Source of the DNA: Rugalucina vietnamica
Lineage: Eukaryota > Mollusca > Bivalvia > Lucinida > Lucinidae
NCBI GenBank assembly: GCA_964017185.1
Contig: OZ024872.1
Span: 43,840,188 to 43,904,187, forward strand
Length of the DNA: 64,000 nt
Direction of reading: 5' to 3'
The notes beneath the pieces are model-generated. The model saw only the letters and a program-made list of their open reading frames with translations, had not been told where the DNA came from and searched no databases. Of this stretch, positions 1-10,225 are shown in pieces; position 1 is the first letter of the stretch; every line of letters starts with the position of its first letter. Both the position numbers and the translations under genes were made by a program.

Positions 1-940
1 TAATTGATGCTAAATTGCTGACACTGTTATTTGATGATGAATTCAGTATACTTCTATAAAGTTTGAGTATTGTTGCTTTATTTTTTTAGCTTTAAGTACA
101 TGCATTACATGTTTATGGATACGAATTGTGTAAGTGATAAATTTTACCCCAGTTGTTTAATGTGCAAGGGGACATATTGTACTGTCAGATGTCCCATGGT
201 CATCATGTTTCCTTTTCTAATTAGTTTCATATGGTTTGTTTATAGTCTCAGAGTTTAGAGCTCTAGAGAGGGAGAAACATTAATATTGATGAGATATGGC
301 CAATCAGTTTTGTTTTCCTCTATTTTCTATTTGCCTGTATGAACTCTGAACTGAAATTGAGGAGGAAGAGATTTTTAAACTCTTGTAAATTATCTCTCAG
401 CTGAGTCCTCAGCCTGTGCTGTCACCCTTTACAATGACAGAGCTTTAGAATAAAAATTAAGAATAATGACAGTCGTGTTTGTAACATTTGGAGGAGTAGG
501 CTATAACATATATGTTGAGGTTGGAAGCCATACAAATTTTTAACCAAGAGGCTTCCTTTACCATACAAGTAAATTAGCACTTGTACGATTTTGATCAGTC
601 TCTACTGGATGATTTTGATCAGTCAGTATATACATGTATTATTAACATTTAAGATGCAATGTATTATTTAACATCATTGGAGGTTTTGATAGGAAAATGA
701 ACACACTTTTTGTCAGGATACACAAGTTCAAATCAAAATGATTTGTCATAGAATGAGCAAATTTTATCAGGGAAAATTGAGTCAAGATCAGGGAGAAATC
801 AGGGAAAAATCAGGGAATTTGATTTTCAAAAATCTGTGGCCACCCTGGGGTTATATATTACACTGACATGTTATCGTGATGGTTATCCTTAAGCCGTGCT
901 TGTTGTCTCTGTATAACCAGTGTATATCTACTGCTTTCAG
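1..940. other. Probable TMEM223 intron, no exon recognised
   Basis: Sequence before the TMEM223 acceptor at 940. I found no earlier TMEM223 exon. Around 740-846 is a repeat fragment with several CAGGGAAAA-type motifs ending in GGCCACCCTGG, typical of dispersed invertebrate repeats. The rest is AT-rich and featureless. Confidence 0.5.
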
Positions 941-1239
941 GTTTATTACTGGCAGGGTTTGGTCATCTGTACCCAGCAAGAATGGTGTGCAGTGTGTGGC
1001 TTCTGCAGGGAGGCAGGTCTATCTCCTTGGCGACATACAAATCCTGGGGCAGAATAAAAACAGTGAGATTACCATTGAAGGAAATCTCATGTGAAAATGC
1101 ACCAAACTCCGTGGACAGATATATACCATTTAAAGTGAAAGGGAAGCCACTATATTTTCTAGTTGACAAGAAAAAGGGGAAAATCTATAATGAAAGACTA
1201 TTTCATGGCCACTTTGCATTGAAGAGAAAAATTACTTAA
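941..1239 (+). CDS. TMEM223: TMEM223-like protein, last coding exon
   Basis: C-terminal exon of a TMEM223 homologue. In vertebrates TMEM223 is a mitochondrial inner-membrane protein that contacts the mitoribosome and supports complex IV assembly (established knowledge). An acceptor (ctgctttcag) precedes 941; the frame opens LLLAGFGHLYPARMVCSVWL and stops with TAA at 1237-1239. The part from MVCSVWLLQGG through PFKVKGKPLYFLVDK to NERLFHG matches the family's conserved tail in order (human has SVMLLAGGKQ, LPLKVKGRRFYFLLDK and TQLFDN at these places). The second transmembrane helix would end at the start of this exon. The N-terminal half lies outside the window. No clear poly(A) signal follows. 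The gene is convergent with DLST. Confidence 0.8.
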
Positions 1240-1540
1240 TGCCATCTGAAAACAGAGGCAATAGCTGTAGCCTGTTAAAATTTGAATTATACATGTATTG
1301 AAAATTCAAACTGACAAGACTAATATTAAACATGCTAGATGGGAACTCAGTAGAAGAACATTGCTGATATCGAAAACTCCATAATGATGGTATTGCTTTT
1401 GAAAGAAAAATTAAGAATGTATGTGAAATTGTAAACATGATTTGAATTGTAGACTCTGGCCAGTTTGTGCACTGTGATTGACTGGGAGGGCAGCTGAAAA
1501 ATTATCTATGCCTTCAATGTTATCTGTTCAAACTGTATCA

Positions 1541-1890
1541 GGAAGCCTGTATGGTGTAGTGGAAAAGCCACTTGCCATTACGAAAACTTGCCCATACAAC
1601 ATATAAAGATTTTTTTCAGAAGCAAAAAATTGAAAATTTCATTGGATTTTTTTATATTTTTCGAAATTTTGCTCAAAAAATAGATTGTGGTTACATGTTA
1701 GAATGAGTACCCACAATCAATGTTTTGGAGCAAAGATAAGAAAAATAGGTATACCCCTGTATACCCCAGTTTTGCTATATAAAAGTGGGGTACAAGGGGG
1801 TGTACATGTCACGGACATGTTTTCCTGCTGCCTTGTAAATCAGGTGCCACAAGTTCAATCCAGGATGTTTTATGAGACTTTAAATGGAGG
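1541..1890 (+). mobile_element. tRNA-derived SINE split by a MITE
   Basis: An A-box-like stretch (TGGTGTAGTGG) at about 1550 and a B-box-like stretch (AGTTCAATCC) at about 1853 belong to one tRNA-like head. They are separated by the inverted-repeat element at 1576-1828, so the SINE was there first. Confidence 0.5.
1576..1828 (-). mobile_element. Family B inverted-repeat element (MITE-like)
   Basis: Terminal CATTACGAAAAC and GACATGTTTTCC, with internal GTATACCCC/GGGGTACA blocks and TGTGGTTACATGTTAGAA facing GTACCCACAATC. The same blocks recur at 5.8, 15.1, 18.6, 20.8, 37.4 and 48.2 kb. No coding capacity. Confidence 0.65.
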
Positions 1891-2146
1891 TCCTGCCTCC
1901 ATATGACCCAGGCTCATATGTGGGATGTATAGCACCAAGACTCATAGGTTTTGTCTTCTTGTATTGCAATGAAATCTGGTGTGTAAGCAAACTGGTGAGT
2001 TGGAATTCTTTTACCCATATACAAGATTGTTATTGTAAAAACAGACCACATTCTGCAATACCTCTGGTATTAAATCTTTACTATAACTAGTATTCTCAGG
2101 CTCCTGTGTTATAAATGGTTTACATGCTCTATCATGCTGATGAAAG

Positions 2147-2420
2147 TAAAAAAAAAACAAATATGATTTTTTTTATTCCATTTAATGTCCGTTTCAAGAT
2201 TATTTCAGTTCATATGAGATGGGCCAACCAGTACCTACATGGGGCGAAAATGGGAGAACCATGTGAAAAACCACTTGACACACCCGCAAGCAGAACTTGA
2301 CTTATCTCACATATGCCCTGTGTGGGGTTCAAACCCACACCAGACACAGCCGAGATGATCGAATGGTTAAGTGCGGTAATAAAATATCAGCACTTTTAAC
2401 CACTCGGCCACGGGGTCCAC
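2147..2420 (-). mobile_element. tRNA-Leu/Ser-type SINE
   Basis: On the minus strand the head reads GTGGCCGAGTGGTTAAAAG (A box of a long-arm tRNA), followed by GGGTTTGAACCC (B box). The tail runs to an A-rich end, seen as T-rich at 2165 on the plus strand. A roughly 17-bp insertion sits in the tRNA variable-arm area. Same family as 5441, 9850 and 59612. Confidence 0.75.
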
Positions 2421-4000
2421 CTATTTTGATAATATTGAGGTAGAATAAAGGATCCTTTTAATCAAGTGTTAATCTTCTTTCTTCAGGGTTTCCGACCAGG
2501 TCCGACCAAAGCTGACTACATAAGCAAATACTATTTTTTGTTGATAAAATGTGAGAATTGCAAAGGATTCTCATATTTTATCAACAACAGTGTATCTGTA
2601 ATATTGCAATTTGAAATTTTAAGGAATTGTTAACTAACGACTTTGTTAATTTTGAACAACTGGCCCCAGGTACTTATAGCTTAGGACCTGTCTGAGTGAC
2701 ACTATAGTGTCAGTATGATAAGACTGAAGTAATGCTTTCTTTGGGGTTCATGGAAAAATATCATGTGATTAACGAAAGTGTGCTTTAATGAGGTTTTTTA
2801 AAATAGACATAAATAGCAAAGTATTCATTTTGGAAGCCATGACATGGCTCTGTTGTATTGAAATCCGCACGAAAGCGAGGCACATTATAATGAGGTTTAA
2901 CTGTAACATCCTAACATGACCATTGCTGTTGACTGGGATGTAAAGCATCAATTCAAACAAACAAATTAGCTTTCAGCTAGCTCATAACTCGTATTTAAGA
3001 GCTTATAGTATACTCATGGTCCATCACTCATCCACTTTTAAACAATGATCTATGGGACTACTTGGCATTAAAACACCAAATTTTATGTGGAGCATCCATG
3101 GGTAAGGGTAACAAGTCTTGTTTGCAAAGTCTAGGTCAAATGACCATGACAACTACCATGCTCACAAATCTTCTCCAGAAAGAGTGGGCAGATTTCAGGG
3201 AAATCCCCACTAATTCTGTATGAAGAATTGGTTTTTGTGCAAAAGATAATAAGGATGACCATGTCCTACTACATGTAAATATCTAGGTCAGATTTTGAAA
3301 CAGGCTTCTTGAAATTGCAGCACTAGTCTGGCATTCTTTGCTGGTTTAAAAAGGGCTACTGATGAGGGTTTAGTACCGGAAATTGCGCAATATAGTCCAT
3401 ACTATCTCCCTTTGAATGTTTTACTGCCTCCAACGGAGCAAACCATATTTTATTAAAATACAGAACTGGTCAAAAGTCAGGCCCCACATCCATTTTCCCA
3501 TTCAACAATTTTAGATGGAATCACCACTTTCTGGTATTCACTTAAGGACAGTCTGACGCTTTACCGTGAAAGCCACAATATAGTTAAGATGTCTCTTAAA
3601 AGTAGTGTGGTCAACCAAGACATATCTGTTTGGGAAAAAGTTGGGGAATATGCAGTGATGCATCACAATATTAGACTTATAGAAGTACTAGTATCGTGAT
3701 TATGATTACTTAAGTCTAGAATTCTATATTTTTCATCATAGCAAAATTTAAACAGAAGCTGCATTTATATGTAGACATGCTCTTGTGGGGTTTTTTACGA
3801 CCTGAAACAAGCAGAAAATAATTTTCCTCTTCTCTTTATGCGAAGAACTAGTTGAGCAAATAGACCCGACAACACATTTGTTTTATCCTCCTTTAATAGC
3901 AAACAATAATGCTACATTTTAACTTCATTTTAAAAACAACATTTCTAATATGTATGCATGGATTTGGTGCTTAACAATATATACTGAACAGACATTAATA
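2421..4000. other. Intergenic, no recognisable gene
   Basis: AT-rich sequence between TMEM223 and DLST. Only weak repeat traces are visible, e.g. a CATTATAATGAGGTT motif near 2881-2897 like the small inverted repeat at 20.0 kb. No convincing ORF. Confidence 0.5.
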
Positions 4001-4002
4001 TA

Positions 4003-5037
4003 CTCATCAAAAGAAGTTTTGCACCAGTTAATATTTTTCTCATTTTAAAATAATGTCTAGTATAGATATTTTTCACATTAACTTTTAAAACTTGATACCA
4101 TCTTAAAGGGCTGGACTTCCTAAATGTCAAATCAATATTTTTTCTTAAAAAGATTAAATAAAAATGTGCAAAAATGCTTGTTTTTGAAAACACCAAAATT
4201 TGGGATGCAGCAAAAAGCCCACATCTTTATTTCTGGGCTTTCAAACCCGAATTCGTTTCACCTCCTCATTTGGGATACTGAAAGCAATCATTTAAAGCAA
4301 AAAACTAAAAATTGAATTTTTTTGACAAAAACACTATTCTTGACCAAAAATAACGATTTTTGAGATTTTGTTTAAATTCTCAGATAAAGCTTAGTAACTC
4401 ATCTCTCCAATAAAATGGGTTGTTTGTCTTACAAACACAGCATGCATCACCCATTAATGTTTAACTGAAGGTACTGGTTTTCAACCCATCCAAATTCAGA
4501 ATTTTTAAAAAGCTGCATGTCAAAAAAGTACTCATGCAACATCTTTGACATGAGATTGCCTTTAACAGAAAGAAAACAGGCGGCAATTTTTGGTGTCAAA
4601 ACATCTCATAGTGATCAAAAATTGAAATGAATTTCGATTTTACGCATTTTTTCCAATATTTATCATTTTTTTCTCAAAAATTGCAATTTTGTCAAAAAAT
4701 GGATTTTTACTAAAATTTTGAGATTTTTAAAATTGTTTTTAGGCTTAATCATTAGCTTTGGAGCTCTTGTATGTAAATTTGGAAACAAAAATGTGTTTTT
4801 GATGCTGTGTCATTTTTTGTGGAAGTTTTTCGATTTTCCAATTTTCAGCATTTACAGAAAATTGGAATTTTCAATTTTTCCTAAAATCGTTTCCGCAACA
4901 ATTTTTGGTCTTATCACACACATTATCAAACTCTTTCAGACTGTGCAAATTCAAAAAGCTAACTTTAAAATTTATTAGTTAAACTGTCACTTAAAAATAT
5001 GAAAAAATCTAAATGGTGCAAAACTTCTTTTGATGAG
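4003..5037. mobile_element. Non-autonomous Tc1/mariner-like element
   Basis: About 25-bp terminal inverted repeats (CTCATCAAAAGAAGTTTTGC at the left, its complement at the right) flanked by TA on both sides (4001-4002, 5038-5039). TA duplication is the Tc1/mariner hallmark. The 1035-bp body is AT-rich with many A/T runs and no transposase-like ORF, so it is a deletion derivative or MITE. Confidence 0.75.
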
Positions 5038-5104
5038 TATAGATGAAACAAGTTATCATTGTACTACTGCAGTAGCCTAGGTCAGGTAGATATTTTGCAA
5101 TAAA

Positions 5105-5340
5105 TGAGCCACTCCATGGGAAAACCAACAATTTGCATATTCGAAAACAAAGGCGCAGATCAGCTTCGCAGTTACTGTGAAGCTGATCTGCGCCTTTGTT
5201 TTCGCAACATGGATAGTACAATTCCTCTACTTTCTAAATCCAAAATTTCCAGCCTCTAGCCATCTTCTGTGACTAAACAGGCCGGTTTGTGTCGGACCTG
5301 TTCAGAAACCACATTGTTGGTTTTCCCACGAGGCGGCTCA
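5105..5340 (+). mobile_element. Family A foldback MITE
   Basis: Ends TGAGCCACTCC and GAGGCGGCTCA. Inside is a strong hairpin in which AAGGCGCAGATCAGCTTCGC pairs with its complement a few bases on. The right half carries the conserved TGTGTCGGACCTGTTC and ATTGTTGGTTTTCCCACG blocks. About 15 copies, whole or partial, lie in the window. Confidence 0.85.
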
Positions 5341-5398
5341 AATCATATTTTTTGTGACTTCCCTGTAAAACCTAAGTAACAATGCTCACTAGACATCA

Positions 5399-5825
5399 GG
5401 CCCCGAGGTTATAAAACTTTTTTTCATGCTCAGCTCATCTTTTTTTTTTTAATTCAGTTTTACATCCCTTTCAAGATTATTTCAGCTCATATGAGAAGGG
5501 CCAATCAGCAGGTGGGGCGAAAATGGGAGAACCCCGAGAAAAAACACCTGACACACCCGCAAGCAGAACTTGGCTTGTCTCACATGTGGCCAGAGCAGGG
5601 CTCGAACCCACACCAGACACAGTGGTGAGAGCTCAGCTCATCTGAGCATGAACTTTCAACTGCTTATAAATGCTGAAATAGTCGTTTAAACTAGTGGAAA
5701 ATTCAGGTTCATACCTCAAGAGCTCGTAATTGATCCTGCTGATAAATGTTTTAACATTTATCAGCAGGATAAATTTCAAGCTCAGCTGAGTTGAGCATGA
5801 AAAAGGTTTTATAACCTCTGGACCA
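5399..5825. mobile_element. Family C inverted-repeat MITE with nested SINE
   Basis: Ends CGAGGTTATAAAAC and GTTTTATAACCTC, with CAGCTGAG-type subterminal blocks and a central TTAACATTTATCAGCAGGAT hairpin. A SINE (5441-5630) interrupts the left arm. Intact sibling at 18949-19188. Confidence 0.75.
5441..5630 (-). mobile_element. tRNA-Leu/Ser-type SINE, head truncated
   Basis: Same family as 2147-2420. Flanked by an exact 13-bp duplication GCTCAGCTCATCT at 5428-5440 and 5631-5643, so this is a true insertion into the family C MITE. The B box (ggctcgaaccc) is present; the A box is missing. Confidence 0.85.
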
Positions 5826-6015
5826 GGACAACATGTCCATGAAATGTATACCCCCTTAAACCCCGCTTCTATGCAGTTAAACTGGGGTGTGCAGGGGTAT
5901 ACCTAGTCTAATTTTTCATCAAAAACATAGATTGTGGTTACCTGTTAGAACTGCCTTGGTGAGGCGTTTGTAATGTGTACCCACAATCAATGTTTTGAGC
6001 AAAATTATTTTTTTA
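5823..6015 (+). mobile_element. Family B element, right end truncated
   Basis: Begins ACATGTCCATGAAATGTATA followed by the CCCCCTTAAACCCC block and the GTGGTTACCTGTTAGAA / GTACCCACAATC pair. Directly abuts the family C copy ending at 5825. Confidence 0.65.
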
Positions 6016-6299
6016 CCTCTAAAATTCTTTGTAGTGACATGTTTTTGTAATTGATGAATCTTGAATATCTACAACTTGTATTTTGCAGAGAAATTTATAG
6101 CAAATACTGATCAATAACTGCAATATATCCACCAAACCAAGGTAATGTTTCACTATTAGGGTACACCAGGAACACAAAGAGATCAAGTTTTCAACCAACC
6201 ACCACCTCATTCTCGATCATTTACTCACATTTAAAACATTTATAAATAGTTCAGAGTTCAATCAAACATGTATCAGGAAAAAGCATCACTCAATCTATA

Positions 6300-6808
6300 C
6301 TGAACAAAGGTGAAAACACTACACACATATTCTATTAAACTTTTATTTCTGTCTTTCATTTTATTTAATTGCAAAACTTTTCATAACAGGTAATAATTTC
6401 ATTCTTTGGCAATAACTTGCACTTTGATTGGATTCTGTGAAAGCAGAGGCATGCTACATGCATTAGAACAGGTAAGGGGTCAGAAAAATGACCATCGAAC
6501 ATGACATACTGAGCGCTGCAGTGCATGATATCAGAAGTACATGGAGCTTACCGCAGCCGATTTCATGCACACATTTTGGCAAGTTCTGTTACGTATGCTT
6601 CTGGAGGGACATGATTTTTTTCTAAATCCCAAGTTCTTAAAATGTGATCTGGACAGCTCGTTTTGCTTTGACAGAAACGAATCAAAGTGCAAGTTATAGC
6701 CAAAGAATAAAATTCTTATATGCAATAAAATCTTGTGCAATAAAATCAAATTTGGGGTTACATTTGTGTAAGGATAAAACAATGTGTGGTGTTTTCACTT
6801 TTGTTCAG
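6300..6808. mobile_element. Inverted-repeat element, about 0.5 kb
   Basis: Left end CTGAACAAAGGTGAAAACAC and right end GTGTTTTCACTTTTGTTCAG are complementary. Similarity resumes about 100 bp inside at TTCTTTGGCAATAACTTGCA versus its mirror at about 6694. No coding capacity and no clear target duplication, so the superfamily is undetermined. Confidence 0.65.
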
Positions 6809-7058
6809 CATATGTAGCATGGCAGTATATTAAAGATTCTCTTTGTGTCAAACATTAATTTACATTCATCAAACTTAATTGCAAGTAAACGTAGCAGTAA
6901 GCTGGTCATGTTTCTATGCAATAGCTATCAAGCTTTTACACATTCCAAAGCAGTTCTGAATTCAAACTTTTCTAATAAAATACTTTCAGCTATTTAAGCT
7001 TGCATTCAATAGAACATGTTTACCATACCATAATAATGGGATAAATTATTAATACATG

Positions 7059-7315
7059 TAAGCCGCCCCATGGGAAAACCAACAATCTGCATAGGCGAAA
7101 ACAGGCACAGACCAGCTTCGCGATAACCGCGAAGCTGATCAGCGCCTTTGTTCTCGCTCCACCTATAGTAGAGTCACTCTTCCACATAAATACAACATTT
7201 CAAGCTTCTAGCCTGTTTCTGTGACAGTGCAGGCTGGTTTGTGCTGGACCTTGTCGAAAACCCAACATGACCTTGTCGAAAACCCAAATTGTTGGTTTTC
7301 TCATGCAAAGGCTCG
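7059..7315 (+). mobile_element. Family A foldback MITE
   Basis: Recognisable ends (AGCCGCCCCATGGGAAAACC ... TGGTTTTCTCATGCAAAGGC) and hairpin. A block reading CCTTGTCGAAAACCCAA is duplicated in tandem (about 7247-7290), which makes this copy longer than its relatives. Confidence 0.8.
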
Positions 7316-7335
7316 AGTATAATTGAAAGTATTAA

Positions 7336-7540
7336 TAGGGGGAGTGTGGTGTTCTAGTGGTACAGCTTCAGGCGATAGTGTGTTCAAACCCCAACAGGCC
7401 AAGTTGTGTCCTTTAGCAAGACACATTACATCCCAGTTTAAAGAAAACCTGGCTATGATTTCAAGGCAATTTGAAGGGAACATGTAACTGACTCGGTTCC
7501 AAGATGAGTGAAAATTGTTAACTGGGATGTTAGATTAGAA
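7336..7540 (+). mobile_element. tRNA-derived SINE (GGTGGYGTAGTGG family)
   Basis: tRNA-like head with TCTAGTGGTACAG and GTGTTCAAACCCC, followed by the family body (TTGTGTCCTTTAGCAAGACAC ... GGGATGTTAG). Relatives in reverse orientation at 59907 and 61333. Confidence 0.65.
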
Positions 7541-7556
7541 AATATACAAAAACATA

Positions 7557-7782
7557 TGAGCCGTGATGTGAGAAAACCTGTCTTCAATGTTTCTGATCAG
7601 GTCTGACACAAACGGATCTGTGCAGTCACAGATGGACTAGAAGCTCAAAATTTTGGATTTAGGATTGTACTGTCCGAGTAGCAAAAACAAAGGTGCTGAT
7701 CAGCTGTGCAGTATTTGCACAGCTGATCTGCACCTTTGTTTTTGCTTAGGCGAATATCCGGTTTTCTCATGACGCAACTCAT
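7557..7782 (-). mobile_element. Family A foldback MITE, reverse orientation
   Basis: Half-order reversed relative to 5105. The hairpin uses a variant stem (CAGCTGTGCAGTA ... TGCACAGCTG) also seen at 14075 and 16235, so at least two hairpin subfamilies exist. Confidence 0.75.
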
Positions 7783-8877
7783 ATTAAAGCTGAATCACAG
7801 ACATTTTCAAAAGACACAAGTTTTAATGCATTTATAAATTTATCACTCACACACACACACGGTCAAATTCATTTGCAACAAAAATAATGCACAAAGCAAC
7901 AACTATTATTCTCCTAAAAACAAGATCAAAAATTCTTGCACTGCAATTTGACTTGGTGGCATAAACCTATGATTACTAGAGCTTCATTTTCTATCCTTTT
8001 TCATTTTTCTGCAAGAAAACTTCCAATACTTTTGTTGTATACAATTGCTCATTTTGAGAGACTAAATCAATTCTATTAGAGCAAAATTGGTTCGATTTTT
8101 TTTACAGTCATTCAAGTATGCATGTATATAATGGCTGTTGTCTAGATAAGCTATAAAAATAATTTGTATGGCAAATAAAAAGGTGGAAAGTATCGAATGA
8201 AAATTAATGAGAAATGAACAGAACATGACACTACAGATCTAAAAGCTAAATGCAGAAATAATTCAATGATACCCATGAGCAGTATTTTCAACTGAACTGT
8301 CACTGTTGCATTAAAACAAGTTTTGTTTGTTTATTTTATCATCAAAACTAGTTTTTTTTTTTTAGTTCAACATCCTTGTCAACAATTTTTCAGTCATGCC
8401 AGGAAATACGGAATTTTTAGTAAATGTCAGAAACTTCAGTTCATAGCAAATAATAACTGCAGCCCCTTAAATATTATATATTCTTATCATGTAAATGAAA
8501 ACTGTGCATTTATAATAGCCACATATATGACATGTTTGCAACAGTTCAACACCTAATTTGTATGAAAGACGTTCAGAAAAGTAAAAGCTAAAATGACTAA
8601 ATTCTCACTTAAAATTTTGGATTGCTTAGTTGGCTGAATTCATTTTGAAAGCGAAACCAAAAACGCATATTCAAATTTATGACAAAAGCATGTTTTCTCA
8701 TATAGCCCTAAAGTACGTACATGTATCTGTAATGAAGGCAGGTTTTGTCAGTTTGATTTTAGTGTACCAATTGCAGAATTCCTGAATCAATGGCATATAA
8801 GAGTATCAAACTACATTCCATGAAAAGGTTTGATTTATATTCTGTCATGCCATTTTTGAGATTTGAATGATATAATA
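7783..8877. other. Intergenic, little structure
   Basis: A short CA repeat near 7849-7860 and a 60-bp SINE body fragment (about 8352-8412, AACATCCTTGTCAACAATTT). Otherwise AT-rich with no credible gene. Confidence 0.5.
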
Positions 8878-9113
8878 TGAGCCGCCTCATGGGAAAACCA
8901 ACAATCTGCATAGGCGAAAACAAAGGCGCAGATCAGCTTCGCGGTAACCGCGAAGCTGATCAGCGCCTTTGTTTTCGCTACTCAGATAGTAGAATTCCTC
9001 CTCTACTTAAATCCGCAATTTCAAGCTTTTAGCTCTTTTCTGTGCTTGTACAGGTCGGTTTGTGTCGGACCTGTTCCGAAACCACATTGTTGGTTTTCCC
9101 ACGAGGCAGCTCA
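8878..9113 (+). mobile_element. Family A foldback MITE
   Basis: Near-consensus copy: TGAGCCGCCTCATGGGAAAA at the left, a 30-bp-stem hairpin in the left half, and ACGAGGCAGCTCA at the right. Confidence 0.85.
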
Positions 9114-9816
9114 TATGTTGTATGATGGTACCTTCGAAATTCGGTGTAGTTAATGTTTAGTTGTAATGTACAGCTCTCTTTAAAATCTCAGGTTCGTTAC
9201 AGTTCTTGCACTGATGCAGTGACACGTGCTGTACCAAAACATAATTGAGAAATAGTTCACTTTCAAGTGTCAACATAAGTATCATTGATTAGAATCACTA
9301 GGGTAGGATTTTCAGCCAGACGAAAAGTCCTTTCTAAATTCGGTGTAGTAGTAGACAAAGCTCAAAATAAAATTATCCAGTGGTGCCAGAACAGTCTGAT
9401 TTTCAGCAATTTGTAGAGCTGGATATCCCCAAAGTACCTATAGTAATTAAGATTATCTGTCTTGTCTGGTTTGTATTTGAGATGAATTTAATTTCAGGGA
9501 CTACATTTTATTAAGAATTTGCTTTTGTTCCTTGTTGAAAAAATTAGTGCGCGAATTTAAATGCTTGTGGACTTGCACAACATTGTTGTTCAGATAATAT
9601 TTCCATACCATTTTAAAGTGAAAACAACAAGGTTTCACCTGGGGTTAAAAATTTCCCAGAACACTTCACACAGAGAGAGAAACTGTGAAAAACATAAATT
9701 ACCACGAATTTCGAATTACCCCGAATTTCGAAGGTTCCGCCATAAGAGAAGTTTCCTGCAACTATTTCTTTGTCTAGTGTTGAGCCTAATCAAAGGAAAA
9801 AACTGCTGCCAGGCGA
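9114..9816. other. Intergenic downstream of DLST
   Basis: No gene seen. A minus-strand AATAAAA lies near 9503, a possible DLST poly(A) signal, but it is about 590 bp past the stop and unproven. Confidence 0.35.
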
Positions 9817-10010
9817 ACATTTTTCACTCTCAACTCAGCTGAGTATAATTTTTTTTTTTTTAAATTCAGTTTTACGTCCCTTTCAAGATTATTTCAGCTT
9901 TGAGCCAATCAGTAGGTGGGCGAACCCACACCAGACACAGCGGTGAGAGTGTATAAAATTTCTCATGTTCATAAATGACTCAGTCGAGTTGAGAATGAAG
10001 AAAAAGTTTT
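9817..10010. mobile_element. Family C MITE remnant with nested SINE
   Basis: Left piece CTCAACTCAGCTGAG and right piece GACTCAGTCGAGTTGAG with AAAGTTTTAT belong to family C. Between them (about 9850-9944) is an internally deleted tRNA-Leu/Ser-type SINE starting at a T run. This is the second family C copy carrying this SINE in its left arm. Confidence 0.6.
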
Positions 10011-10090
10011 ATCTTGGAAAAAGCAGATTTTCCAATAATAAAGCTCAAGTTTTTTTGTATCTAATTTGACAATACTAAAATATCCTAAAA

Positions 10091-10225
10091 TCAAAGATTT
10101 AACAATAACACTCTAGGATCTTCTACAGCCGATTTTATCTTCTTAAGGAAGGTCACGGCATCACGGCCATCTATGAGACGATGATCATAGGTTAAAGCTA
10201 CATACATCATAGGTCGAATTTCAAT
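10091..10225 (-). CDS. DLST: DLST terminal exon (catalytic motif, stop)
   Basis: Reads [20 protein letters not shown] to VLLLNL and TGA at 10091-10093. DHRLIDG is the acyltransferase active-site motif. Acceptor ttccag|A on the minus strand. A family A MITE ends 81 bp upstream of it. Confidence 0.95.
   Translation of the reverse strand: MEIRPMMYVALTYDHRLIDGRDAVTFLKKIKSAVEDPRVLLLNL

Noticed and set aside
4718-4978. 86-codon ORF in the Tc1/mariner-like element
   Set aside because: Phe/Ile-rich translation of A/T runs, with no DDE/D motif or helix-turn-helix.
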